Origin: Domibacillus antri
Lineage (GTDB): Bacteria; Bacillota; Bacilli; Bacillales; Domibacillaceae
Assembly: GCF_001936625.1 (NCBI RefSeq)
Contig: NZ_MSDU01000008.1
Location: 124,001 to 188,000, forward strand
DNA: 64,000 bases
Direction: 5' to 3'
The notes below the pieces were generated by a model, which did no database searches, was not told the origin of the DNA, and saw only the letters and a list, made by a program, of their open reading frames with translations. This document shows positions 26,963-35,029 of the stretch, piece after piece. Each line of letters starts with the position of its first letter. Positions within the stretch are counted from its first letter, which is position 1. The translations under genes and the position numbers were made by a program.

Positions 26963-27033
26963 TTGAATCGCTCCTTTCGTTCGTCTTATTTTGACATAAT
27001 CTTTTCATAAACAAAAATACTTGTCACTTTCAT

Positions 27034-27062
27034 TGTTTTGTGAAAAAATGCAATAGTATAAA
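27034..27062 (+). promoter_or_regulatory. Predicted SigA promoter of zwf
   Basis: TTGTTT (27034-27039), 17-base spacer, TATAAA (27057-27062), 28 bases before the GTG start. Confidence 0.5.
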
Positions 27063-27090
27063 AATGAATCTCAAAAGCGGGGTTAGAAAC

Positions 27091-28587
27091 GTGAAACAAT
27101 CTGAAACGCCATCTGCTCTGACGATCCTGTTCGGTGCAACAGGAGATCTGGCAAAACGTAAATTATATCCGTCCCTATATCGACTATACCGTAAAGGGCA
27201 CTTATCTTCCGGATTCGCTGTCATCGGCACAGCACGCCGCGAATGGGACAACGACATTTTCCGTGAACACGTAAAAAAATCAGTGATGGAATCGACAGCG
27301 GTTCAAGAACAAATAGATGAGTTTATTTCACACTTTTATTATTTGCCTCATGATGTATCGGATTCCGATTCATACGTTGCGCTGCGGACATTGGCCAATG
27401 ACCTTGACAATAAATATGCTCTTGGCGGTAATCGTCTTTTCTATCTTGCAATGGCACCGGAATTTTTCGGTACAATCGCCGACCATTTAAAAGAGGATGG
27501 CTTAACAGACACAGAAGGCTTTGGACGCCTCGTAATCGAAAAGCCGTTTGGACACGATTTGCCTTCCGCACAGGAACTGAATGAGCAAATTCGCCGTTCA
27601 TTTGATGAAAAAGATATTTACCGTATCGACCATTATCTTGGAAAAGAAATGGTTCAAAATATTGAAGCCATCCGTTTCGCCAATGCATTATTTGAACCGC
27701 TCTGGAACAACCGTTATATTTCCAATATTCAAATTACATCCAGTGAAACGCTCGGTGTGGAAGAACGGGGCGGTTACTATGAAACGAGCGGTGCCTTAAA
27801 AGATATGGTCCAAAACCATATGCTTCAAATGGTCTCTCTTTTAGCAATGGAACCGCCGATCAGCCTTCAGGATGACGACATCCGCCGTGAAAAAGTGCGC
27901 GCCTTCCGCTCCATGCGTCCATTAACGCTTGAGACCGTCAATGACTATTTTGTCCGCGGACAATACGGCCCGGGTGAAGATGGAATGCTGGGTTACCGCG
28001 AGGAGCTGAATGTGAATCCTGAATCAAATACAGAAACTTATGTCGCTGGAAAAGTGATGTTTGATAATTTCCGATGGGCGGGCGTACCGTTTTATATTCG
28101 TACAGGTAAACGGATGCCATTAAAATCAACAAAAATCGTTGTTCAATTTAAAGATATTCCAATGAACCTCTATTACCGTCCGGATGATCAGGAAATGGAG
28201 CCGAATCTGCTTGTTATTCACATTCAGCCAGAAGAGGGCATTACCCTTCATTTAAATGCCAAACGCGCCGGACATCAGCTGCAGACGACTCCTGTAAAGC
28301 TGAGTTATGCCAATAGCGGTGTTGATGTTATGAACACACCTGAAGCCTACGAAAAACTGATTCATGACGCGATGCGCGGGGATTCTACCAACTTTACCCA
28401 TTGGGATGAAGTGGCTCTATCATGGAGCTTTGTTGATGTTATTGCTGAAGCATGGCGAAACGAAAAAGCGGCATTCCCGAATTACCCGGCCGGCACAAAA
28501 GGACCGAAAGCTTCGGATGAATTGCTTGAGAAAGACGGCTTCTTCTGGTGGCCGATGAATATGCTTGACGTCAATATTTGTAATTAG
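27091..28587 (+). CDS. zwf: Glucose-6-phosphate 1-dehydrogenase
   Basis: First enzyme of the oxidative pentose-phosphate pathway, making 6-phosphogluconolactone and NADPH. 498 residues: nucleotide motif FGATGDLAKRK near residue 14, EKPFGHDL near 155, and the catalytic signature RIDHYLGKE near 183. GTG 27091 has GCGGGG 8 bases upstream; the frame is open from 27040 without a site. Followed by a strong terminator; gndA, next to zwf in B. subtilis, is not here. Confidence 0.95.
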   Translation: MKQSETPSALTILFGATGDLAKRKLYPSLYRLYRKGHLSSGFAVIGTARREWDNDIFREHVKKSVMESTAVQEQIDEFISHFYYLPHDVSDSDSYVALRTLANDLDNKYALGGNRLFYLAMAPEFFGTIADHLKEDGLTDTEGFGRLVIEKPFGHDLPSAQELNEQIRRSFDEKDIYRIDHYLGKEMVQNIEAIRFANALFEPLWNNRYISNIQITSSETLGVEERGGYYETSGALKDMVQNHMLQMVSLLAMEPPISLQDDDIRREKVRAFRSMRPLTLETVNDYFVRGQYGPGEDGMLGYREELNVNPESNTETYVAGKVMFDNFRWAGVPFYIRTGKRMPLKSTKIVVQFKDIPMNLYYRPDDQEMEPNLLVIHIQPEEGITLHLNAKRAGHQLQTTPVKLSYANSGVDVMNTPEAYEKLIHDAMRGDSTNFTHWDEVALSWSFVDVIAEAWRNEKAAFPNYPAGTKGPKASDELLEKDGFFWWPMNMLDVNICN

Positions 28588-28596
28588 GAATATATA

Positions 28597-28630
28597 GGGG
28601 ATGTCTCAATGAGACATCCCCTTCTTCATT
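28597..28630 (+). terminator. Terminator after zwf
   Basis: Perfect 11-base stem GGGGATGTCTC/GAGACATCCCC with a 3-base loop, then TTCTTCATTT. The rest of the gap to 28780 shows no clear gene or signal. Confidence 0.85.
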
Positions 28631-28780
28631 TCAATAGCCAGACTTTCTGATTTTGGACCGGTTTTCAATGAGTTCGGCCTTCCATCCGCACTTATAAGGA
28701 AAGACCGTTTTTTGTGCAAAAAGAAAAACTTCCCCTGCTGCTTTGTCCTAAACAAAAATTCTTCTTTCTTCACTCATTTT

Positions 28781-29899
28781 TTACTCTGCCACAATTTCAA
28801 CAATCGCCGCTGCCATCTCAGCGAGCTTAACAAGCTCTTTAACAGGCATTTTTTCATTGACTGTATGAATGTCTTCATAGCCGACAGCAAGATTCACAGT
28901 CGGGATGCCAAAGCCTGCGATCACATTCGCATCGCTTCCGCCCCCGCTCGTTAACAGCTTGGACGGACGGCCGATTTTAGCGGCAGCTCTTTGTGCCACT
29001 TTCACAACATGGTCGTCTGCACCAAATTTAAAACCCGGATACATCACTTCCACATCGACTTCAGCCCGGCCGCCCATCGCATTCGCAACTTCTTCAAAGG
29101 CCGCTTTCATTTTATTCGTCTGCACATCCATTTTCGACGGATCAAGTGAACGGGCTTCCGCTAAAATTTGCACGTAATCGCAGACAATGTTCGTTGCCTG
29201 TCCGCCTTCGAAACGGCCGATGTTAGCCGTCGTTTCTTCATCAATACGGCCAAGCGGCATCTTCGCAATCGATTTAGCCGCCATCGTAATGGCGGACACG
29301 CCTTTTTCCGGCGCAACGCCTGCATGAGCGGTTTTCCCGTATATATGCGCTGTAAGTTTAGCCTGTGTCGGTGCGGCCACAATAATATTGCCGACATCAC
29401 CGTCGCTGTCGAGTGCAAAACCAAACTTCGCTTTTATGAGCGACGGATCAAGTGCTTTCGCGCCGACAAGTCCTGATTCTTCACCGACGGTAATGATAAA
29501 TTGAATCAGGCCGTGCGCGATATTCCGTTCTTTTAACACACGAATCATTTCAAACATGGCGGCAAGACCGGCTTTATCATCCGCGCCAAGAATCGTTGTT
29601 CCGTCCGTTTTCACATAGCCGGCTTCCACGACCGGCTTAACGTTATTACCCGGCACAACCGTATCCATATGAGATGTAAAATAAATCGGATCAACGCCAT
29701 CTTTCACAGCAGCAAGCGTACAAATTAAATTGCCTGCGCCATGACCGGTTTTCAACGCGGCATCATCTTCATACACATCGACACCGAGCGCAGTAAATTT
29801 TTCTTTCAACGATTTGGCTATCGTTTGTTCGTGTTTCGTTTCCGAATCGATTTGAACGAGTTCCAGAAATTCATTTAATAAACGTTCTTCATTGACCAC
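28781..29899 (-). CDS. yqjE: M20/M42-type peptidase (PepT-like, YqjE)
   Basis: 372-residue zinc aminopeptidase of the peptidase-T-like M20 family. Metal-binding and catalytic motifs: SHMDTVVPG near 75, ILGADDKAGLAAM near 105, TVGEESGLVGAK near 138, and a lid dimerisation domain between about 175 and 285. GTG 29899 has GGAGG 6 bases upstream. Follows yqjD but is separated by a terminator. Substrate inferred only as small peptides. Confidence 0.88.
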   Translation of the reverse strand: MVNEERLLNEFLELVQIDSETKHEQTIAKSLKEKFTALGVDVYEDDAALKTGHGAGNLICTLAAVKDGVDPIYFTSHMDTVVPGNNVKPVVEAGYVKTDGTTILGADDKAGLAAMFEMIRVLKERNIAHGLIQFIITVGEESGLVGAKALDPSLIKAKFGFALDSDGDVGNIIVAAPTQAKLTAHIYGKTAHAGVAPEKGVSAITMAAKSIAKMPLGRIDEETTANIGRFEGGQATNIVCDYVQILAEARSLDPSKMDVQTNKMKAAFEEVANAMGGRAEVDVEVMYPGFKFGADDHVVKVAQRAAAKIGRPSKLLTSGGGSDANVIAGFGIPTVNLAVGYEDIHTVNEKMPVKELVKLAEMAAAIVEIVAE

Positions 29900-29946
29900 G
29901 CTGCACCTCCAAATTTTCTGCCTTCTATAGTATAAACTTTTCAGTA

Positions 29947-29982
29947 TAAAAAATCAGCCGGAAGTGATTGATCCCCCGGCTG
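29947..29982 (-). terminator. Terminator after the mce-yqjD unit
   Basis: CAGCCGG/CCGGCTG stem with a 14-base loop followed by ATTTTTTAT on the minus strand. Confidence 0.75.
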
Positions 29983-29989
29983 TTTTTGG

Positions 29990-31543
29990 TTATAGTGGAA
30001 TGTTCCCGTGCTTTTTCTTCGGCCGTTCCTCTTTTTTCGTCCGCATCATTTCAAGGGCTTGAATAATTTTAATACGCGTTTCACGCGGATCAATAACATC
30101 ATCGACCATGCCCCGTGCCGCTGCCACATACGGGTTGGCAAATTTCTCGCGGTACTCTTCAATTTTCGCGGCCCGTGTCGCTTCGGGATTTTCGCTCGCT
30201 GCGATTTCACGGGCAAAAATAATATTCGCCGCTCCCTGCGGACCCATCACCGCAATTTCCGCATTCGGCCATGAGAAAACGAGATCGGCGCCAATTGATT
30301 TGGAATTGAGCGCCACGTAGGCACCGCCATACGCTTTTCTTAAAATAACCGTAATTTTCGGTACGGTCGCTTCCGAATACGCGTATAAAATTTTCGCGCC
30401 GTGACGGATAATACCGCCAAGCTCCTGTTTGACACCCGGGAAAAAACCGGATACATCTTCAAAGGTAATAATCGGAATATTGAATGAATCGCAGAACCGG
30501 ATAAACCTCGCAGCTTTGTCCGATGAATCAATGTCCAGCCCGCCGGCCATAAATTTCGGCTGATTACACACCAGACCGACCGTTTCTCCTTTTATACGGG
30601 CAAAACCGACAACGATGTTTTTGGCAAACTCTTTTTGCACTTCCATAAACGAGCCTTCATCGACAACATGGTCGAGCACTTTTCGCACATCATATGGACG
30701 GAGCCCGTCAAACGGGACAACATCCGTTATATCTCCCCGGTAATCGCTTTCATCTTCATGCTCGGAAAGAATTGGTGTTTTTTCTTCATTGTTTTGCGGC
30801 AAATAAGACAAAAGCGCTCTGACCATTTCTAACACTTCTTCTTCCGTACCCGCACGGAAATGCGCATTGCCGCTCACTGTATTATGTACTTTCGATCCGC
30901 CCAAATCTTCAGCGGAAATTTTTTCACCTGTAACGGTTTCAATCACTTTCGGTCCCGTAATAAACATCTGGCTTGTTTTGTCCACCATGAATACAAAGTC
31001 GGTAATCGCCGGCGAGTAAACTGCTCCGCCTGCACATGGACCTAAAATAACCGATATTTGCGGAATCACACCCGAATAGATCGCATTCCGGTAAAAAATA
31101 TGCCCATAGCCATCAAGTGAGAGAACCCCTTCTTGGATACGCGCGCCGCCGGAGTCATTTAAACCGATGAATGGTGCGCCGTTTTTTGCAGCAAGATCCA
31201 TCACATTTGCAATTTTTTGTGCATGCATTTCACCGAGAGCGCCGCCAAAAACAGTGAAGTCCTGTGAAAATAAATAAATGGGGCGTCCGTTTACTTTCCC
31301 ATATCCGGTCACAACACCGTCACCCGGACCTTTGACGCCATCCAGACCGAAGTCCGTGTTGCGATGTTCAATAAACGGATTCAGTTCGACAAACGTTCCT
31401 TCATCAACAAGAAGTTCAATCCGTTCACGCGCGGTCAATTTTCCTTTTTCATGCTGCTTCTCGATTCTCTCATCACCGCCGCCAAGCTCGACTTCCCGCC
31501 GTCTGTCCTGCAGCTCGTGAATGCTGTCAAAAATGTCCGCCAT
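29990..31543 (-). CDS. yqjD: Propionyl/acyl-CoA carboxylase beta subunit (YqjD, MmdA-like)
   Basis: 517-residue carboxyltransferase of the PccB/MmdA family, moving a carboxyl group to or from propionyl-CoA/methylmalonyl-CoA. Two crotonase-like halves with oxyanion glycine pairs, e.g. SGGARIQEGVLSL near 130, CAGGAVYSPAITD near 170, and KAYGGAYVALNSKSIGADLV near 405. No alpha (biotin carboxylase) subunit lies beside it, so it may borrow AccC/AccB or a distant protein. Its start overlaps the mce stop by one base (TAATG). Carboxylase versus decarboxylase direction cannot be read from sequence. Confidence 0.9.
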   Translation of the reverse strand: MADIFDSIHELQDRRREVELGGGDERIEKQHEKGKLTARERIELLVDEGTFVELNPFIEHRNTDFGLDGVKGPGDGVVTGYGKVNGRPIYLFSQDFTVFGGALGEMHAQKIANVMDLAAKNGAPFIGLNDSGGARIQEGVLSLDGYGHIFYRNAIYSGVIPQISVILGPCAGGAVYSPAITDFVFMVDKTSQMFITGPKVIETVTGEKISAEDLGGSKVHNTVSGNAHFRAGTEEEVLEMVRALLSYLPQNNEEKTPILSEHEDESDYRGDITDVVPFDGLRPYDVRKVLDHVVDEGSFMEVQKEFAKNIVVGFARIKGETVGLVCNQPKFMAGGLDIDSSDKAARFIRFCDSFNIPIITFEDVSGFFPGVKQELGGIIRHGAKILYAYSEATVPKITVILRKAYGGAYVALNSKSIGADLVFSWPNAEIAVMGPQGAANIIFAREIAASENPEATRAAKIEEYREKFANPYVAAARGMVDDVIDPRETRIKIIQALEMMRTKKEERPKKKHGNIPL

Positions 31544-31950
31544 TATAATTCCTCCTTTTTCTCACAAAGCTCCATTAACACGCCGCCTGTTGATTTCGGA
31601 TGCATAAACGCGACCTGTGCACCGCCTGCACCCGGCTTTGCCGTTTCATTGATCATTTGAATCCCGCGTTCTTTCATTTCAGTAATTCGGTCCTCAATGT
31701 TTTGGACACTGTAAGCAATGTGATGAATCCCCTGGCCGCGCTTCTCGATAAATTTGGCAATGGGACTGTCCGGACCAGTCGGTTCCAGCAGTTCAATTTT
31801 GATGTTGCCGGCATCGATAAAAGCAACGGTTACCCCTTGCGATTTAACAGTTTCCGTTTTCATATGCTTCATGCCGAGCTGCTCTGTATATAACACCATA
31901 GACTCTTCAAGAGACGCAACCGCAATGCCGATATGGTCAACTTTTTTCAA
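31543..31950 (-). CDS. mce: Methylmalonyl-CoA epimerase
   Basis: 135-residue glyoxalase/VOC-fold enzyme converting (S)- to (R)-methylmalonyl-CoA. Metal ligands visible: His in KVDHIGIAV near residue 5, HHIAYSV near 83, Glu in GGVLMELCE near 130. TTG 31950 has GGGGTG 6 bases upstream; GTG 31959 is the alternative. Coupled to yqjD. With mutAB-meaB downstream in the window it completes propionyl-CoA to succinyl-CoA. Confidence 0.9.
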   Translation of the reverse strand: MKKVDHIGIAVASLEESMVLYTEQLGMKHMKTETVKSQGVTVAFIDAGNIKIELLEPTGPDSPIAKFIEKRGQGIHHIAYSVQNIEDRITEMKERGIQMINETAKPGAGGAQVAFMHPKSTGGVLMELCEKKEEL

Positions 31951-32038
31951 TTTCCTCACCCCTTTGAAGAAAACGATAAAAACAGTATACTAATTCGACA
32001 AATTTTGAAAAAATCCTCTTTTTCAATTTTCTGTTCAG

Positions 32039-32067
32039 TTGCGAACAGGCTCTATTGCCGGTACAAT
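32039..32067 (+). promoter_or_regulatory. Predicted SigA promoter of the Prli42 gene
   Basis: TTGCGA (32039-32044), 17-base spacer, TACAAT (32062-32067), 35 bases before the start. Confidence 0.5.
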
Positions 32068-32085
32068 AGTACACAACAATAGAGC
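32049..32085. promoter_or_regulatory. Inverted repeat flanking the Prli42 -10 and start site
   Basis: GCTCTATTG (32049-32057) and CAATAGAGC (32077-32085) are perfect 9-base complements 19 bases apart, bracketing the -10. It could be an operator; a chance match is possible. Confidence 0.3.
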
Positions 32086-32102
32086 TTGCAAAGGAGACCT
32101 GT

Positions 32103-32198
32103 ATGCGCAACAAAACGTTTCAAAAAATTATTGTTTATTTAATGCTTTTTGTCATGCTCGCATCGACCCTCTTGTTCGGCCTGACAATGTTTATGTGA
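32103..32198 (+). CDS. Prli42-like stressosome-associated miniprotein
   Basis: 31-residue single-pass membrane protein: basic N-terminus (MRNKTFQKI), a hydrophobic helix and an LTMFM end. It closely resembles the Firmicute miniprotein Prli42, which in Listeria anchors the stressosome protein RsbR to the membrane. GGAG lies 6 bases before the ATG and a promoter is visible. Its 3' end overlaps the convergent yqjA-like gene by 8 bases. Family assignment is from memory of short sequences. Confidence 0.78.
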   Translation: MRNKTFQKIIVYLMLFVMLASTLLFGLTMFM

Positions 32199-33177
32199 CA
32201 GAAGGGCGCGCTTTTTCAGCCGCTCTTTTTTTCATGCCGCGGAAACGGGATTTAATAAGCAAATATTGCTCCATTTCTCTGACAAACTGAAAAAGAGCAG
32301 CTCTCGCTTCAAATTCCTCCCTCGTCACGGGCAGCGGCATCTCTTTTAAGATGTGCTTCATTTCATCGAGCCGGTCTAAATGCAAATGCGCTGTGTTGCC
32401 CGGATGTATATGCGCTTTCAATTCTTCCATAAAATCAGCAATCATACCCGCTTGTTCCGGCCGATGTGAAATGGCTGCAACAATGGAAAGAATCCTTTCA
32501 ATAATCTCAAATTGTTTTTCCCTCATGGAAAAATATTGATAAAACAAGCTGTCATGACGCGTAAAATGGTTTTGAACATCTTTAAAAGCAATCGTTTTGG
32601 CTCTTTTTAGCAGGTCTGACGTTTCCGTCAACTCTTTCCCGTCCCACGTATGATTGTTCGTCCGTAAATATAAGACAATTTCTTCGAAAATTTTACCAAA
32701 CAAACGCTCTGTCTCTTCCTGCATCTGAACAAGGTTTCGCTCGACACTCGGCATGTATGAATTTAATAAAAGGGCGGTACCGATACCGATTAAAATTAAG
32801 CCCAGTTCATTTAAAAGAAGGCCGGCCGTCACGTTTTTTGCTACGTAAAAGTGCAAAATAATGACCGTACTTGAAATAATCCCTTCCTGTAACTTCAGCG
32901 CCACAACGGTCGGAATAAACAATAAGATAATCAATCCAATTACAATTGGATGATAGGCAATCAGCTCAAACAAAAGAATCGAGTAAAGGACCGCTACAAA
33001 AAAGGCTATTAAACGAATCCATGATGCCCTCAGTGACTGTTGTTTTGTATTTTGAATACATAGAATGGTAATGATTCCCGCTGACATCGCATTATGCAAT
33101 CCGATCCATTCAGCAATCAGAATGGAAATGGCAATGCCTATTGCTGTTTTGGCGGTGCGGTAGCCGATTTTAAACAT
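32191..33177 (-). CDS. yqjA: Aromatic acid exporter family protein, YqjA-like
   Basis: 328-residue membrane protein of the ArAE/DUF939 family: four to six hydrophobic segments in the first 150 residues (from IGYRTAKTAIGIAISILIAEW) followed by a soluble helical C-terminal domain. Function unproven; transport of aromatic acids is only a family label. ATG 33177 has GGAGG 5 bases upstream; the frame is open to 33231. Same relative position as yqjA after yqiW in B. subtilis. Confidence 0.85.
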   Translation of the reverse strand: MFKIGYRTAKTAIGIAISILIAEWIGLHNAMSAGIITILCIQNTKQQSLRASWIRLIAFFVAVLYSILLFELIAYHPIVIGLIILLFIPTVVALKLQEGIISSTVIILHFYVAKNVTAGLLLNELGLILIGIGTALLLNSYMPSVERNLVQMQEETERLFGKIFEEIVLYLRTNNHTWDGKELTETSDLLKRAKTIAFKDVQNHFTRHDSLFYQYFSMREKQFEIIERILSIVAAISHRPEQAGMIADFMEELKAHIHPGNTAHLHLDRLDEMKHILKEMPLPVTREEFEARAALFQFVREMEQYLLIKSRFRGMKKRAAEKARPSVT

Positions 33178-33198
33178 CATGTCCTCCATTATTAAGAA

Positions 33199-33222
33199 AG
33201 CCCTGCCACTTAAGGCAAGGCT
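33199..33222 (-). terminator. Terminator after brxB
   Basis: AGCCTTGCC/GGCAGGGCT stem (one G-U pair), 6-base loop, followed by TTCTTAATAAT on the minus strand; moderately T-rich. Confidence 0.55.
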
Positions 33223-33236
33223 CTTTTTCATCCTAT

Positions 33237-33674
33237 TTATACCTCTTCACAATACTGATCGAAAAGCGTTTGTAAATGTTCCACGACTGACATCGGGTGA
33301 TGCCCTTCAATTTCATGACGCTCGACCATCGCCTGTACCTGTCCATCTTTTATGAGGGCAAAAGACGGTGATGATGGCGGATAGCCCGTGAAGAAACTGC
33401 GCGCCTGTGCCGTCGCTTCTTTATCCTGCCCCGCAAATACGGTCACTAAACGATCCGGGCGCTTATCATAATGAATAGCATGCGCCGCTGCCGGACGGGC
33501 AATGCCGCCTGCGCATCCGCATACAGAGTTGACCATCACAAGCGTCGTTCCTTTTTCGTTCAATACTGCGTCCACCTCTTCAGGTGTCGTAAGTTCTGTA
33601 TATCCAGCCGCTTTAATTTCATCGCGTGCCTGACGGACAACATCATTCATGAAAAAATTAAAATCCATTCCCAC
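33237..33674 (-). CDS. brxB: Bacilliredoxin BrxB (YqiW)
   Basis: 145-residue thioredoxin-like protein that removes bacillithiol from S-bacillithiolated proteins. The bacilliredoxin CGC active site is at Cys52-Gly-Cys54 in SVCGCAGG. Nearly full-length similarity to B. subtilis YqiW, including the ending YCEEV. GTG 33674 with AAAGGAG 9 bases upstream is chosen because the MxMDFN start aligns; ATG 33668 is too far from the ribosome site. Confidence 0.94.
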   Translation of the reverse strand: MGMDFNFFMNDVVRQARDEIKAAGYTELTTPEEVDAVLNEKGTTLVMVNSVCGCAGGIARPAAAHAIHYDKRPDRLVTVFAGQDKEATAQARSFFTGYPPSSPSFALIKDGQVQAMVERHEIEGHHPMSVVEHLQTLFDQYCEEV

Positions 33675-33744
33675 GTTTTTTCTCTCCTTTATTGAGTGCT
33701 GCTTCTATCATAAGGTAAAATTTTTTAGATTTCAATTAAATGAA

Positions 33745-33772
33745 TTGCCGCCACAAACGAAGCTTCTATATT
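33745..33772 (+). promoter_or_regulatory. Candidate promoter of an orphan plus-strand transcript
   Basis: TTGCCG (33745-33750), 16-base spacer, TATATT (33767-33772), upstream of an orphan plus-strand terminator at 33894-33926. Confidence 0.35.
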
Positions 33773-33778
33773 TCATAT

Positions 33779-33926
33779 AAATAATTTTGGATTTCATCCG
33801 CTGAAAAATATTGCAGAAAGGGATGTTTAATTTTTTAAAACGCGGGTAGAATAATAAGGCAACTGGATCCATACCCCTATACTCCCTGTATTTGACCATC
33901 CGGATATATTCGGGTGGTCCTTTTTT
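33779..33926 (+). ncRNA. Candidate small regulatory RNA with C-rich motifs
   Basis: The gap between brxB and meaB holds no convincing ORF, but on the plus strand a promoter-like pair is followed about 120 bases later by a terminator. Just before the terminator are ATACCCC and ACTCCCT, exposed C-rich motifs like those that C-rich Gram-positive sRNAs such as RsaE/RoxS and FsrA use to block GGAGG ribosome sites. Both flanking genes are on the minus strand, so the terminator has no other owner. Start site is inferred. Specific sRNA family not recognised. Confidence 0.4.
33894..33926 (+). terminator. Orphan plus-strand terminator
   Basis: GACCATCCG/CGGGTGGTC stem (one G-U pair), 8-base loop, then CTTTTTT on the plus strand. 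On the minus strand the hairpin is not followed by T, so it does not terminate genes read in that direction. Confidence 0.6.
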
Positions 33927-33949
33927 GTACGCCATACCTTTTAGAATGT

Positions 33950-35029
33950 TTAGTCTTGTCCATAAACATGCTTAAACAATTGTTCTGCGGCCTGCGATGG
34001 TGTTATTGTCCCGTCCATTGCTCCCTGCTCAAGCCGACCAATTTGTTCTTTTACATATGGATGCCGGTAAAAATGATTTTGGAGCTGTTCCATAATAAGT
34101 GTATGCAGCCATTCTCTTGTCTGGCTGCGGCGGCGTTCTTGTAAGACCCCGCTTTTTTCAGCCGTTTCACGAAATTCCTCAATAACGGACCAGATCGATT
34201 CCATCCCTTCATTTTTTAGCGCAGAACATGTATAGGCTTTTGATTGCCAGCCTTTCGTAGCCGGCTGGAGAAAGTGTAAAATTTGATTGTATTCTCTCTT
34301 TGTTTTTTCTGCGAGCGGTTTGTTTGCCCCATCCGCTTTATTCACCACAATGGCATCAGCCAGTTCCATAATGCCCTTTTTCATTCCCTGCAGTTCGTCT
34401 CCTGCTCCTGTCAGGGTGAGAAGCATAAAGAAATCAACCATGCTGCGGACAATAAATTCACTTTGTCCGACGCCGACCGTTTCAATTAAGATCACATCAA
34501 AGCCGGCCGATTCACATAAAGCAAGTGTTTCTCTCGTTTTCCGATGGACGCCGCCCAGCGTGCCGCCCGATGGAGATGGACGGATGAACGCGTTTGGATG
34601 CTTCGCAAGCCGTTCCATTCTTGTTTTATCGCCTAAAATGGAGCCGCCGGAAATGGATGAACTCGGATCAATAGCCAGAACGGCAACACGGTAGCCTGCG
34701 TCGCAAAGCATCATACCGAATGATTCGATAAATGTACTTTTCCCCGCACCCGGTACGCCGGTAATGCCGATTCGGATTGCTTTTCCGGTGTGCGGCAGCA
34801 ATTTCTGCAATAGGTCCTGCCCGTAATTGTAATGGCTGGCTGCATTGCTTTCAATAAATGTGATCGCTTTTGCCAGCTCCTTAACAGACCCGTTTACAAC
34901 CCCATCGGCAATCGCGTTTAAATCAGGCGGCGCCGCCGTTTTTTTTCGGAACGTTTTCCGCGGCGGCGCTGTCATGCCGTCATGACTCGCCGCCGCCCCT
35001 TTTCTAACATGAAGGTGTTCTTCCGTCAT
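33950..35029 (-). CDS. meaB: Methylmalonyl-CoA mutase-associated GTPase MeaB
   Basis: 359-residue G3E-family GTPase chaperone that protects and reloads the B12 cofactor of methylmalonyl-CoA mutase (ArgK/MeaB family). Walker [10 protein letters not shown] near residue 94, the base-recognition motif NKADGANK near 235, and a C-terminal dimerisation arm. A basic N-terminal extension of about 40 residues is present. Its start overlaps the mutB stop by 4 bases (ATGA), making it the third gene of the mutase operon. Confidence 0.94.
   Translation of the reverse strand: MTEEHLHVRKGAAASHDGMTAPPRKTFRKKTAAPPDLNAIADGVVNGSVKELAKAITFIESNAASHYNYGQDLLQKLLPHTGKAIRIGITGVPGAGKSTFIESFGMMLCDAGYRVAVLAIDPSSSISGGSILGDKTRMERLAKHPNAFIRPSPSGGTLGGVHRKTRETLALCESAGFDVILIETVGVGQSEFIVRSMVDFFMLLTLTGAGDELQGMKKGIMELADAIVVNKADGANKPLAEKTKREYNQILHFLQPATKGWQSKAYTCSALKNEGMESIWSVIEEFRETAEKSGVLQERRRSQTREWLHTLIMEQLQNHFYRHPYVKEQIGRLEQGAMDGTITPSQAAEQLFKHVYGQD

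Noticed and set aside
28631-28780. Possible gene or RNA between zwf and yqjE
   Set aside because: Only short frames antisense to yqjE and no promoter-terminator pair were visible.
31994-32000. Perfect TTCGACA (0A box heptamer) upstream of mce and the Prli42 gene
   Set aside because: A 7-mer is expected several times per 64 kb on two strands, and no second box or SigH promoter is nearby.
33732-33935. 67-codon minus-strand ORF between meaB and brxB
   Set aside because: No proper ribosome site, no recognisable family, and it spans the orphan plus-strand terminator; composition looks non-coding.
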